DNA from: an uncultured Lachnospiraceae bacterium
GTDB taxonomy: Bacteria > Bacillota > Clostridia > Lachnospirales > Lachnospiraceae
Assembly (NCBI GenBank): GCA_947575805.1
Contig: CANPOY010000027.1
Location: 1-38,961 of the forward strand
DNA length: 38,961 nucleotides
Reading direction: 5' to 3'
Shown here: positions 16,645 through 24,864 of the stretch, in pieces
Layout of the letters: each line of letters opens with the position of its first letter
Position numbering within the stretch: position 1 is the stretch's first letter
Position numbers and translations under genes: made by a program
Notes under the pieces: generated by a model
Database searches by the model: none
Told to the model about the DNA's origin: nothing
The model's input: only the letters and a program-made list of their open reading frames with translations

Positions 16645-17880
16645 ATGGCTGAAATCAGACCTTTTATGGCATACCGCCCGGCACCGGGCTTAGAGAGCAG
16701 GACAGCGGCGCTGCCTTATGATGTTTACAACCGGAAGGAGGCCTGCGCGGCAGTGCGCGCCAACCAGGACTCCTTTCTTGCCATTGACAGGGCGGAGACA
16801 GGCTTTGACGACAGTGTGGATACGTATGCGCCGGAGGTATATGAGCGGGCGGCGGCGCTTTTGCGGGAGCGGATTGATAACGGCAGTTTCCGGCAGGACG
16901 AAACGCCCTGTTATTATCTGTACGAGCAGGTAATGAATGGCAGAAGCCAGACCGGGATCGTGGCCTGCGCGGCCATAGACGACTACCTGGACAATACCAT
17001 TAAAAAGCACGAGAATACCAGAGAGGACAAGGAACAGGACCGTATCCGCCATGTGGACGTATGCAATATGCAGACAGGTCCTATCTTTCTTGCCTATCGG
17101 GGGAACGGTGTGCTGAAGGGAATTATAGAGGAGGTCAGGGAACGGCCGACATCCTGTGACTTTGTGTCGGAGGACGGCATCACCCACAGGGTCTGGGTCA
17201 TAGACGATGAGGAGACCATCGCCGTCATTTATGAGGAGTTTGCGGAGATTCCGGCGGTCTATATTGCGGACGGGCATCATCGCTGTGCTTCCGCAGTAAA
17301 GGTGGGGTTAAAACGTAGGGAGGAGCATCCGGGGTATACCGGGGAGGAGGAGTTTAATTACTTCCTGGCGGTACTGTTTCAGACGGAAGAGCTGCACATC
17401 ATGGATTATAACCGGGTGGTCAGGGATTTGAACGGCATGAGTGCGGAGGAATTTCTGGATCGGATTCAAAAGGTTTTCCGAGTGACGAAGTCGGGGAAGG
17501 AGCCATGCCGTCCCGATAAAAAGGGGGTCTTTGGCATGTATCTGGAGGAGGACTGGTATCGGCTGGAGGCAAGAGAGGAGATCCGCTCCGATGATGCGGT
17601 GCAGGGATTGGACGTATCCCTGCTGCAGGAGCATCTTCTGGGGCCGGTGCTGGGCATACAGGATCCGAAAACGGATCAGCGCATTGACTTTGTGGGAGGA
17701 ATCCGGGGACTGGAGGAGCTGGAACGGAGAGTACATACCGATATGAAGGTGGCCTTTTCCCTGTATCCCACTTCCATTGATGAGCTGGCGGATGTGGCGG
17801 ACGCGGGGAAGCTGATGCCTCCCAAGTCCACCTGGTTTGAGCCAAAGCTGCGCAGCGGATTGTTTCTGCACTCTATCTGA
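16645..17880 (+). CDS. DUF1015 family protein
   Basis: A 411-residue cytoplasmic protein of the DUF1015 family, whose biochemical role is not established. The N-terminal IRPFMAYRPAPGLESRTAALPYDV segment, the HENTREDKEQDRIRH segment and the VYIADGHHRCASA motif near residue 210 are family hallmarks. The His/Arg/Asp-rich motifs suggest a phosphate- or metal-related function, but that is inference. The start ATG has CCGGAGGGAAATCT in front. In many Clostridia this family is encoded next to serC and serA. Here the same neighbourhood is kept but interrupted by two minus-strand genes and a repeat block. The leader upstream is unusually structured. Confidence 0.88.
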   Translation: MAEIRPFMAYRPAPGLESRTAALPYDVYNRKEACAAVRANQDSFLAIDRAETGFDDSVDTYAPEVYERAAALLRERIDNGSFRQDETPCYYLYEQVMNGRSQTGIVACAAIDDYLDNTIKKHENTREDKEQDRIRHVDVCNMQTGPIFLAYRGNGVLKGIIEEVRERPTSCDFVSEDGITHRVWVIDDEETIAVIYEEFAEIPAVYIADGHHRCASAVKVGLKRREEHPGYTGEEEFNYFLAVLFQTEELHIMDYNRVVRDLNGMSAEEFLDRIQKVFRVTKSGKEPCRPDKKGVFGMYLEEDWYRLEAREEIRSDDAVQGLDVSLLQEHLLGPVLGIQDPKTDQRIDFVGGIRGLEELERRVHTDMKVAFSLYPTSIDELADVADAGKLMPPKSTWFEPKLRSGLFLHSI

Positions 17881-17922
17881 GAAAGAAGTGGATTGTTGCG
17901 CAGAATTAATTGCCGGATCAAT

Positions 17923-17974
17923 CAGGAGATGGCTTTCAGCGTGGGTGCCTGACTCCTGAGGGGAATGATTCCCC
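17923..17974 (+). other. Tandem inverted repeats in the leader of glgB
   Basis: CAGGAG (17923-17928) is complementary to CTCCTG (17953-17958). Directly after comes GGGGAA-TGA-TTCCCC (17960-17974). They lie in the 276-bp gap between the DUF1015 gene and glgB. No T tract follows and no known riboswitch consensus is apparent. Confidence 0.3.
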
Positions 17975-18156
17975 AGACATTTGGCGAATGCCGCGTGGGT
18001 CACATATCCGGCTGCCTGCAGCGGGATTAGCAACTGTCTGCGGTAATAAGGAACCGGCCTGGGAAGAAACAGTCCTAAATTAGATTAATGTGCCCGGGGA
18101 AGGGTAGTATATACCTGTGTTTTCACACCTTCCATCGCGGCGGAATGAGAGGGAAA

Positions 18157-20430
18157 ATGAACAAAAAACTATACGGCCTGATGAATTGGCCTAAAATTGA
18201 AGAAATTATATATTCCGAATGCGACAATCCTCATGAAGTGCTGGGGCTTCATAGTGCGGGGAATCAAACGGTGGTGCAGGCGTACTTTCCGGGAACGGTG
18301 GAAGCAGTCATAGCCTTTGATGAAAGCGGGGAGACCTTTCAGATGGAGCTGGCAGACAACGACGGTTATTTCGCGGCGCTGCTGCCCATGCAGAAGAAAG
18401 ATGTGCCCTCGTATCATTACCGGGTCAAGCGCAGGGACGGCGCTGCTCTTTTCTGCGGAGAGGCGTATCGTTATGCCCCGCAGATCACCGCCGAGGATAC
18501 GGAGCGTTTTAAAAACGGAATTCACTATACAATTTATGAGAAGCTGGGGGCGCATCCCATGATTCTGGACGGCGTGAAAGGGACATACTTTGCTGTATGG
18601 GCACCGTCGGCCATGCGCGTCAGCGTCGTGGGGGACTTTAACGAATGGGACGGAAGGGTGCACCAGATGAGAAGGCTCTGGGATTCCGGGATTTTTGAAA
18701 TTTTTATACCTGATGCGGCGGAGGGGGATAATTACAAGTTTGAGCTGAAGCTGAGGAACGGGCTCACCTATTTAAAGGCCGATCCTTATTGCAATGCGGC
18801 CCAGATGAGGCCGGAGTCGGCTTCGGTGGTAGTGGATCTGAGCGGTTTTATGTGGGAGGATGCAGAGTTTATCCGAAACCGGGAGGCCTTTCAGACGGGA
18901 AACGTCCCGGTCAGCGTATATGAGGTCTATCTTGGCTCCCTGGTGGAGCCGAAGGAGGACGAGTTCTATGCGAACTATCGGGACATTGGGGACAGGCTGA
19001 TTCCTTATCTGAAGGAGATGGGCTATACTCATGTGGAACTGATGCCTGTGATGGAACATCCTCTGGACGGCTCCTGGGGGTATCAGGTGATCGGATATTA
19101 TGCCCCGACCTCCAGATACGGCTCTCCGGAGGATTTCATGTATTTCGTAAACGAGCTGCATAAGGCGGGAATCGGCGTTATCCTGGACTGGGTGCCCGCC
19201 CATTTTCCCAGAGATATTTACGGATTGTCTAATTTTGACGGCACCTGCCTCTATGAACATTTTGATCCAAGGCAGAGCTTTCACCCTCACTGGGGCACTT
19301 TGATCTATAATTACGGCAGACCGGAGGTATCCAATTACCTGATCGCCAACGCGTTGTTCTGGGTGGAGAAATATCATGTGGACGGTATACGCATGGATGC
19401 GGTGGCCAGTATGCTTTACCTGGACTACGGTAAACAGGACGGAGAGTGGGTAGCCAATATGTACGGCGGCAATGAGAATCTGGAAGCCATTGAAATGATC
19501 AAACATTTGAATTCCATGATGAAAAAGCGCAATCCCGGCGTGCTCACCATAGCGGAGGAGAGCACTGCCTTTCCCATGATTACGAAGGCGCCGGAGGAAG
19601 GGGGGCTGGGATTTGACCTGAAGTGGAATATGGGCTTTATGAATGATTATCTGGGTTATATCCAGTACGATCCCTATTTCAGAAGCTATCACCATGGGGA
19701 GCTGACCTTCAGTATGATCTATGCCTACAGTGAAAGATTTATGTTGGTGTTCTCACACGACGAGGTCGTGCACGGCAAGGGGACGCTGCTCTCGAAGATG
19801 CCAGGCACGATGCAGCAGAAGCTGGCTAATTTGAGGATGACCTATGCTTATATGATGACCCATCCCGGCAAGAAGCTGCTCTTTATGGGGCAGGAGCTGG
19901 GAGAGCCGGATGAGTGGAACGAGGGCAGACTGGTAGAGTGGGAGCTGGCCTCGGATCCTGACCATGAGGGGATCTCCAGGCTTGTCAGCGACTTAAACGG
20001 CATTTACCGCAGCAATCCGGAGCTGTACGTGCTGGATGATTCCCCGGAAGGTTTCGAGTGGATCAATCATATTTCCGCAGACCAGTGCACTCTGAGTTTT
20101 GCCAGAAGGGGGAAGGGCAAAGAGGATATACTGCTGGTGGCGGCCAACTTCTCCGGTATGCCCAGGGAGCTTACCACCGGTGTTCCGGCAGCGGGGAAAT
20201 ATAAGGAAATCTTTAATTCCGATGATGAAAGGTACGGCGGAAGCGGCAGGGTGAACAGCCGCATAAAGCATTCCAGGGCAGTGGAATGGGACGACAGATC
20301 CGATTCCATCACGGTGAAGCTGGGGGCATTGTCCTTAAGCATTCTGAAATATATGCCTTTTACCGTGGAGGAGCCGAAGGAAAGCAGCCACAAGGAAACC
20401 CGAAATAAGAGGAAAGGGAGAACAAAATAG
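18157..20430 (+). CDS. glgB: 1,4-alpha-Glucan branching enzyme
   Basis: A 757-residue GH13 enzyme that makes the alpha-1,6 branches of glycogen. An N-terminal domain (about residues 10-105) and a CBM48 domain (about 110-220, with FAVWAPSAMRVSVVGDFNEWDG) precede the barrel. Catalytic-domain motifs are visible: VILDWVPAHFP, DGIRMDAV (nucleophile D414), TIAEES (acid/base E467) and LVFSHDEVVHG. A C-terminal beta domain ends in a charged tail rich in Lys/Arg. The start is uncertain: ATG 18157 has GAGAGGG close by, and ATG 18145 and an upstream frame to 18088 are alternatives. Other glycogen genes (glgC, glgA, glgP) are not nearby. The MscS gene follows after 3 bp, so they are co-transcribed. Confidence 0.95.
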   Translation: MNKKLYGLMNWPKIEEIIYSECDNPHEVLGLHSAGNQTVVQAYFPGTVEAVIAFDESGETFQMELADNDGYFAALLPMQKKDVPSYHYRVKRRDGAALFCGEAYRYAPQITAEDTERFKNGIHYTIYEKLGAHPMILDGVKGTYFAVWAPSAMRVSVVGDFNEWDGRVHQMRRLWDSGIFEIFIPDAAEGDNYKFELKLRNGLTYLKADPYCNAAQMRPESASVVVDLSGFMWEDAEFIRNREAFQTGNVPVSVYEVYLGSLVEPKEDEFYANYRDIGDRLIPYLKEMGYTHVELMPVMEHPLDGSWGYQVIGYYAPTSRYGSPEDFMYFVNELHKAGIGVILDWVPAHFPRDIYGLSNFDGTCLYEHFDPRQSFHPHWGTLIYNYGRPEVSNYLIANALFWVEKYHVDGIRMDAVASMLYLDYGKQDGEWVANMYGGNENLEAIEMIKHLNSMMKKRNPGVLTIAEESTAFPMITKAPEEGGLGFDLKWNMGFMNDYLGYIQYDPYFRSYHHGELTFSMIYAYSERFMLVFSHDEVVHGKGTLLSKMPGTMQQKLANLRMTYAYMMTHPGKKLLFMGQELGEPDEWNEGRLVEWELASDPDHEGISRLVSDLNGIYRSNPELYVLDDSPEGFEWINHISADQCTLSFARRGKGKEDILLVAANFSGMPRELTTGVPAAGKYKEIFNSDDERYGGSGRVNSRIKHSRAVEWDDRSDSITVKLGALSLSILKYMPFTVEEPKESSHKETRNKRKGRTK

Positions 20431-20433
20431 AGC

Positions 20434-21333
20434 ATGTTGCAGTTAAGCCTGCTGACGGGAACTTCCGCAGAAAATATGGGAAATATCATAGAAGAAATTC
20501 AGGATGAGATCCGGGAACCGGGGGCCGTTAAAAAGTTTTTAACCAGCCTGCCGGAGAAGGCGCTGCACTTAGGGGGCAGGGTCCTGCTGGCGCTGCTGGT
20601 CTTTCTCGTCGGCGTGCAGATGATCCGGCTGGTTCGTAAAATTGTTCGAAAGTCCATGAATCGTGCGGGAGCGGAGACCGGGGCGGTCCAGTTTGTGGAT
20701 TCCTTTTTAAAAGCGGCGCTGTATGTGCTGCTGGTATTAATGATTGCGTCTTCCTTCGGCGTGGATGCGGCAGGCATTGTAGCGGTCCTGGGCTCTGCCG
20801 GTGTGGCTATCGGCCTGGCTGTCCAGGGCAGTCTGTCCAATCTGGCGGGAGGCGTCCTGATTCTGCTCCTGAAGCCCTTCCGGGTGGGAGATTATATACA
20901 GGAGAGCTCTACCGGACATGAGGGGACGGTCACCGAAATCCAGATTTTTTACACGAAGCTTTTAACCGCCGACAATAAAGCCGTGGTGCTGCCCAACGGC
21001 AGCCTGGCTAACAATACCATCGTAAACATTACCGCCCAGAAGGAGCGGCGGATGGATATTGTGGTGGGAATTTCCTATCGGGGGGATCTGAAGCGGGCAA
21101 AGGAGGTCCTGGAGGCAGTGCTGAGGGAGGATGAGGCGGTGCTGAAGGACAGGGATATGCTGGTGTTCGTGAATGAGCTGGCAAGTTCCAGCGTAAATCT
21201 TGGCGTGCGCTGCTGGTTCCGGCAGGAGGATTTCTGGACGGGAAAGTGGCGTATAACGGAGAACTGCAAGCTGGCTCTGGATGCGGCCGGCATAGAGATC
21301 CCATACAACCAGCTGGATGTGCATGTCAACTGA
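20434..21333 (+). CDS. Small-conductance mechanosensitive ion channel (MscS family)
   Basis: A 299-residue membrane protein that should open under membrane tension and release solutes after osmotic downshock. Hydrophobic helices lie at about residues 47-66 and 88-108. The pore helix, which is Ala/Gly-rich (VLGSAGVAIGLAVQGSLSNLAGG), is at about 115-140 and is followed by the beta domain signature KPFRVGDYI and the GTVTEI loop. Length is that of the minimal three-helix MscS type. GGGAG is about 13 bp before ATG 20434; an internal ATG at 20476 is less well placed. The location directly after glgB suggests shared transcription, though no functional link is known. Confidence 0.92.
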   Translation: MLQLSLLTGTSAENMGNIIEEIQDEIREPGAVKKFLTSLPEKALHLGGRVLLALLVFLVGVQMIRLVRKIVRKSMNRAGAETGAVQFVDSFLKAALYVLLVLMIASSFGVDAAGIVAVLGSAGVAIGLAVQGSLSNLAGGVLILLLKPFRVGDYIQESSTGHEGTVTEIQIFYTKLLTADNKAVVLPNGSLANNTIVNITAQKERRMDIVVGISYRGDLKRAKEVLEAVLREDEAVLKDRDMLVFVNELASSSVNLGVRCWFRQEDFWTGKWRITENCKLALDAAGIEIPYNQLDVHVN

Positions 21334-21437
21334 CGCCGGGGTTGGGCCGGGTATAAATAACCGTGTGGTTTCGGAACGTCATCGGGAATGGACAGAAACT
21401 TTTTGCTATAATTTTCAGAAAAAAACAAAAATAACTG

Positions 21438-21466
21438 TTGAAAAATTTAGAGAGAACGGATATAAT
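21438..21466 (+). promoter_or_regulatory. tRNA-Thr promoter
   Basis: TTGAAA (21438-21443), 17-bp spacer, TATAAT (21461-21466), 31 bp before the mature tRNA 5' end. It is a near-consensus promoter. Confidence 0.75.
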
Positions 21467-21496
21467 ACATGTAGTCGCGTTTTACAGGCGACAGTT

Positions 21497-21569
21497 GCTT
21501 CCGTGGCTCAGTCGGTAGAGCGACGCACTCGTAATGCGTAGGTCACCGGTTCAAATCCGGTCGGGAGCT
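21497..21569 (+). tRNA. tRNA-Thr (anticodon CGT)
   Basis: The cloverleaf folds fully. The acceptor stem is GCTTCCG / CGGGAGC (one T-G pair) and the D arm GCTC/GAGC. The anticodon stem is ACGCA/TGCGT with loop CTCGTAA (anticodon at 21530-21532), and the T arm is ACCGG-TTCAAAT-CCGGT. It reads ACG codons. The discriminator base is T and the 3' CCA is not encoded, so it must be added by a nucleotidyltransferase. Confidence 0.96.
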
Positions 21570-21591
21570 CTGGGTGAGAATCCCTATGTAA

Positions 21592-21622
21592 GGTCCGAGA
21601 GCATATGCTTTCGGATCTTTTT
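21592..21622 (+). terminator. Terminator after tRNA-Thr
   Basis: An 11-bp stem GGTCCGAGAGC / GCTTTCGGATC (with G-T pairs), ATAT loop and a TTTTT tail. It ends 3 bp before the stop codon of the convergent ABC permease gene. Confidence 0.8.
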
Positions 21623-21624
21623 GA

Positions 21625-22440
21625 TTAAAGTCTGAACTTCTTTTTGATTCTGTGCTCCATGACCTGGAGAACTTTATAAAATACCAGGGCAATGATACAG
21701 AGTACAATGATGCTGGTAATGACCATATCCAGCTGAAAGACCTGGGAGCCGTAGATAATCAGGTATCCGAGTCCCCTTCTTGCCGCCAGGAATTCCCCGA
21801 TGATAACCCCCACCAGTGCCAGCCCGATATTGACCTTGGACGTGCTGAGCAGAATGGGGAGGGAGCCTGGCAGAACCACCTTAAAGAACGCGTCCTGTTT
21901 TTTCCCTCCCAGGGTGTAGATCAGAGTGATTTTCTCGGGATCCACCTGTTGGAATCCGGTGTAGAAGCTGATGATGGATCCGAAGAGTGCCACGGAGATC
22001 CCGGCTACAATGATGGTGGTGCTGCCGGTGCCGAGCCAGACGATAAAAAGCGGCGCCAGAGCGGATTTTGGCAGGCTGTTTAAGACCACCAGATACGGTT
22101 CCAGGATTTCCGAGAGCTTCCTGGAGTGCCAGAGCATGGTGGCTGCCAGCAGACTTAAGATAATGACCAGAAGGAAGCTGGCAAGGGTCTCAAAGAGGGT
22201 CACACCGATATGGGACAGCATGTGGTTGGAGCTTATCTGTTGGATAAAGCATTGTACCACGCGGCTGGGACTGGAAAAGAAGAACGAGTCTATCCAGTTC
22301 AGCCTTGCGCTTGTCTCCCAAAGTCCGAGAAAGAAGACAAAAAGCAGGAGACGCCAGGAGGATACCTGGTGGTGATGCCGCCGGTGCGCCCGGACGAATT
22401 CCTCCTGTTTGGTCAGTTCACGGTTATGCTTTGTTTTCAT
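21625..22440 (-). CDS. ABC transporter permease, nitrate/sulfonate/taurine (SsuC/TauC) type
   Basis: A 271-residue inner-membrane protein with about six hydrophobic segments. The N-terminus is long, basic and His-rich (RAHRRHHHQ) ahead of the first helix. The cytoplasmic coupling loop characteristic of this permease family is seen around KITLIYTLGGKKQDAFFKVVLPGSLP, and GLALVGVIIGEFLAARRGLGYLI follows. The family imports sulfonates, taurine, nitrate, or thiamine and pyrimidine precursors, and the substrate cannot be read from the permease. Its start overlaps the end of the ATPase gene by 17 bp and has GGGAGG upstream, so the two are translationally coupled. No substrate-binding protein gene is adjacent. 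Confidence 0.9.
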   Translation of the reverse strand: MKTKHNRELTKQEEFVRAHRRHHHQVSSWRLLLFVFFLGLWETSARLNWIDSFFFSSPSRVVQCFIQQISSNHMLSHIGVTLFETLASFLLVIILSLLAATMLWHSRKLSEILEPYLVVLNSLPKSALAPLFIVWLGTGSTTIIVAGISVALFGSIISFYTGFQQVDPEKITLIYTLGGKKQDAFFKVVLPGSLPILLSTSKVNIGLALVGVIIGEFLAARRGLGYLIIYGSQVFQLDMVITSIIVLCIIALVFYKVLQVMEHRIKKKFRL

Positions 22441-23197
22441 GTGTCAGGTCCTCCCATAGCCTGTTGAATAAATGTTGAAATTCCGGCGCGTTTCTGGCGG
22501 CCAGAGGGGAATCATCCTTCAGGGTGAGCTTTATGGGCATCTCCGTCTTGACCACAGCCGGGCGGCCGGAGAGAATAATGATCTTATCAGCAAGACTGAT
22601 TGCTTCCGACAGGTCGTGGGTAATGATAATCATGGTCTTGCCGGCGGCCCGGATCAGACGGCATATATCGGCCGAGACCATGAGTCTGGTCTGATAATCC
22701 AGGGCACTGAAGGGCTCGTCGAGGAGCAGGAGCTGGGGTTCCAGGGCCAGGGTGCGGATCAGGGCGGCACGCTGCTTCATGCCGCCGGACAGCTCGTCGG
22801 GCCGCTTATCCCGAAAGCCCTCCAGACCGTATTCCGTCAGGAGGCGGTCAACGGCTGCCAGACGCTCTGGAGACATCATGTGATGGAGCTCCAGCCCCAG
22901 TGTAACATTCCGGTAGACGCTGCGCCATTCAAAGAGATGATCTCTCTGCAGCATATACCCGATTTTCGGATAGTTCAGGCTGCCGTCGGGATTATTGAAA
23001 AGTATGGTTCCCTGTTCCGGTGAAATCAGTCCTGCTATAATGGACAGGAGAGTGGATTTCCCGCAGCCGCTGGGTCCGACAATGGCCACAAATTCTCCCT
23101 CACATACCTCGAAGGAAATATTCTCCAGCGCCTTTGTCTCGCCGTGGAGGCTGTGATAGGAATAGCCGATATTTTTCAACTCCAGAATGTTTTGCAT
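22424..23197 (-). CDS. ABC transporter ATP-binding protein, nitrate/sulfonate/taurine (SsuB/TauB) type
   Basis: A 257-residue ATPase that powers the neighbouring permease. Walker A is GPSGCGKST (about residues 40-48), the signature is LSGGMKQR, and Walker B is LLLLDEPFSALD followed by the IIITHD switch histidine. Length is normal. The start at 23197 has AAAGGAAT upstream with rather long spacing. It is the first gene of a two-gene minus-strand unit (ATPase, permease). The binding-protein component usually encoded with these genes is missing from the window, since argH is divergent immediately upstream. Confidence 0.92.
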   Translation of the reverse strand: MQNILELKNIGYSYHSLHGETKALENISFEVCEGEFVAIVGPSGCGKSTLLSIIAGLISPEQGTILFNNPDGSLNYPKIGYMLQRDHLFEWRSVYRNVTLGLELHHMMSPERLAAVDRLLTEYGLEGFRDKRPDELSGGMKQRAALIRTLALEPQLLLLDEPFSALDYQTRLMVSADICRLIRAAGKTMIIITHDLSEAISLADKIIILSGRPAVVKTEMPIKLTLKDDSPLAARNAPEFQHLFNRLWEDLTHENKA

Positions 23198-23241
23198 AAA
23201 ATGCCATTCCTTTTTTCTTTTATCTTAAGATATGTTTCATG

Positions 23242-23275
23242 AATGCCCTGTGTTCATGGAACAAGGAAGGGCATT
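23242..23275. other. Interrupted inverted repeat between the divergent ABC transporter and argH genes
   Basis: AATGCCCT (23242-23249) pairs with AGGGCATT (23268-23275), and an inner TGTTC-ATG-GAACA (23251-23263) is stacked inside. It lies about 45 bp upstream of the ATPase start and about 30 bp upstream of the argH -35. That position suits an operator, but no T tract supports a terminator. Confidence 0.35.
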
Positions 23276-23301
23276 TAGACAGTTATAAATTTCGTTACTG
23301 C

Positions 23302-23330
23302 TTGCACATTTAACCACATTATGGTATTAT
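23302..23330 (+). promoter_or_regulatory. argH promoter
   Basis: TTGCAC (23302-23307), 17-bp spacer ending in TGG, TATTAT (23325-23330), 37 bp before the argH start codon. Confidence 0.65.
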
Positions 23331-23367
23331 TAAATTTAACTTTAAAATCTTACTGGAGGGGTATCTG

Positions 23368-24825
23368 ATGGCACAATTGTGGGGCGGGCGTTTTACAAAG
23401 GAAACGGATAAGCAGGTCTATGATTTCAATGCGTCCATTCGGTATGATAAGCGCCTGTTTCGTCAGGACATAGAGGGCAGTGTAGCCCATGTTATTATGC
23501 TGGAAAGACAGGGGATTCTTACCGCAAAGGAAATGCAGGACATTGTTGCGGGGCTTGACACCATCCGAAAGGATGTGGAGAACGGAAAGCTTTCCATTGA
23601 TGAGAAATACGAAGACATTCACAGCTTTGTAGAGGCCGTTCTGACCGAACGCATCGGGGATACGGGAAAGAAACTGCACACCGGCAGAAGCCGCAACGAC
23701 CAGGTAGCCCTTGACATGCGTCTTTACACCAGGCTGCAGGTACTCCTGGTGGATGGATTGCTAAAGGAACTGTTACAGGTTATTTTGAATACCATGGAAG
23801 GAAATACGGATACCTTCATGCCGGGATTCACGCATCTGCAGAAGGCGCAGCCTATTACGCTGGCTCATCATTACGGGGCCTATTTTGAGATGTTTAAGAG
23901 AGATCGTCTGCGCATGAAAGATATTTTCAAGCGTATGAATTACTGTCCTCTGGGAGCGGGTGCTCTGGCGGGGACAACCTATCCGCTGGACAGGGAACTG
24001 ACGGCGGAGCTTATGGGTTTTTACGGGCCGACTTTAAACAGTATGGATTCCGTTTCGGACAGGGATTACCTGATAGAGTTCCTGGCAGCCCTCTCTACTG
24101 TAATGATGCACCTTAGCCGTTTCTCGGAGGAGATCATTATCTGGAACTCCGACGAATATCGGTTTGTGGAGGTTGACGACGCATATTCCACGGGAAGCAG
24201 TATTATGCCCCAGAAGAAGAACCCGGATATAGCGGAATTGGTGCGGGGCAAAACCGGGCGTGTTTATGGGGATCTGATGAGCCTGCTTACGACGATGAAG
24301 GGTCTTCCCCTTGCATACAATAAGGATATGCAGGAGGACAAGGAGGTTGCATTTGACGCTTTTGATACGGTGAAGGACTGTATCGTCCTTTTTACCGGGA
24401 TGCTGGACAGCATGAAGTTTAACAGGGAGCGGATGGCAGTAAGCGCCATGAGGGGCTTCACCAATGCCACGGACGCCGCGGATTATCTGGTAAACAAGGG
24501 AGTTCCCTTCCGGGATGCCCATGGCATTATCGGCAGGCTGGTACTTTACTGCATTGAGAAAAATACCTCCATTGATGCGCTTCCGCTGGAAGAGATGAAA
24601 GCAATCAGTGACAAATTTGAACAGGATATTTACGACGCGGTGTCTTTGAAGACCTGTGTGGAGAAGCGTCTTACCGTCGGCGCACCGGGACCAGAGGCAA
24701 TGAAGAGGGTGATAGCCTTAAACAGGGAGTACCTGGAGCAGGAAGAAGAGGATTGGTTCCCGGATTCATCGGAATATGAGGTCCAATGTGAGGTGACAGA
24801 GGGATCGTCCGGGTGGTATAAATAA
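23368..24825 (+). CDS. argH: Argininosuccinate lyase
   Basis: A 485-residue enzyme that splits argininosuccinate into arginine and fumarate, the last step of arginine synthesis. Visible hallmarks are the N-terminal LWGGRFTKETD, KLHTGRSRNDQVALD, GFTHLQKAQPITLAHH, and the fumarase-superfamily loop GSSIMPQKKNPD with the catalytic Ser. Most homologues end near residue 455-465. This one has an acidic C-terminal extension of roughly 25-30 residues (EQEEEDWFPDSSEYE onward). ACTGGAGGGG gives the ribosome binding site. argG is not adjacent. asd follows after 39 bp. Confidence 0.96.
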   Translation: MAQLWGGRFTKETDKQVYDFNASIRYDKRLFRQDIEGSVAHVIMLERQGILTAKEMQDIVAGLDTIRKDVENGKLSIDEKYEDIHSFVEAVLTERIGDTGKKLHTGRSRNDQVALDMRLYTRLQVLLVDGLLKELLQVILNTMEGNTDTFMPGFTHLQKAQPITLAHHYGAYFEMFKRDRLRMKDIFKRMNYCPLGAGALAGTTYPLDRELTAELMGFYGPTLNSMDSVSDRDYLIEFLAALSTVMMHLSRFSEEIIIWNSDEYRFVEVDDAYSTGSSIMPQKKNPDIAELVRGKTGRVYGDLMSLLTTMKGLPLAYNKDMQEDKEVAFDAFDTVKDCIVLFTGMLDSMKFNRERMAVSAMRGFTNATDAADYLVNKGVPFRDAHGIIGRLVLYCIEKNTSIDALPLEEMKAISDKFEQDIYDAVSLKTCVEKRLTVGAPGPEAMKRVIALNREYLEQEEEDWFPDSSEYEVQCEVTEGSSGWYK

Positions 24826-24864
24826 TTGAGAACAGAAAGTCGGTAAAATTGGGAGGAAAGTAAG

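Noticed and set aside
17881..18156. Cobalamin or other known riboswitch before glgB
   Set aside because: I looked for conserved box sequences of common riboswitches and found none. The structures are simple inverted repeats.
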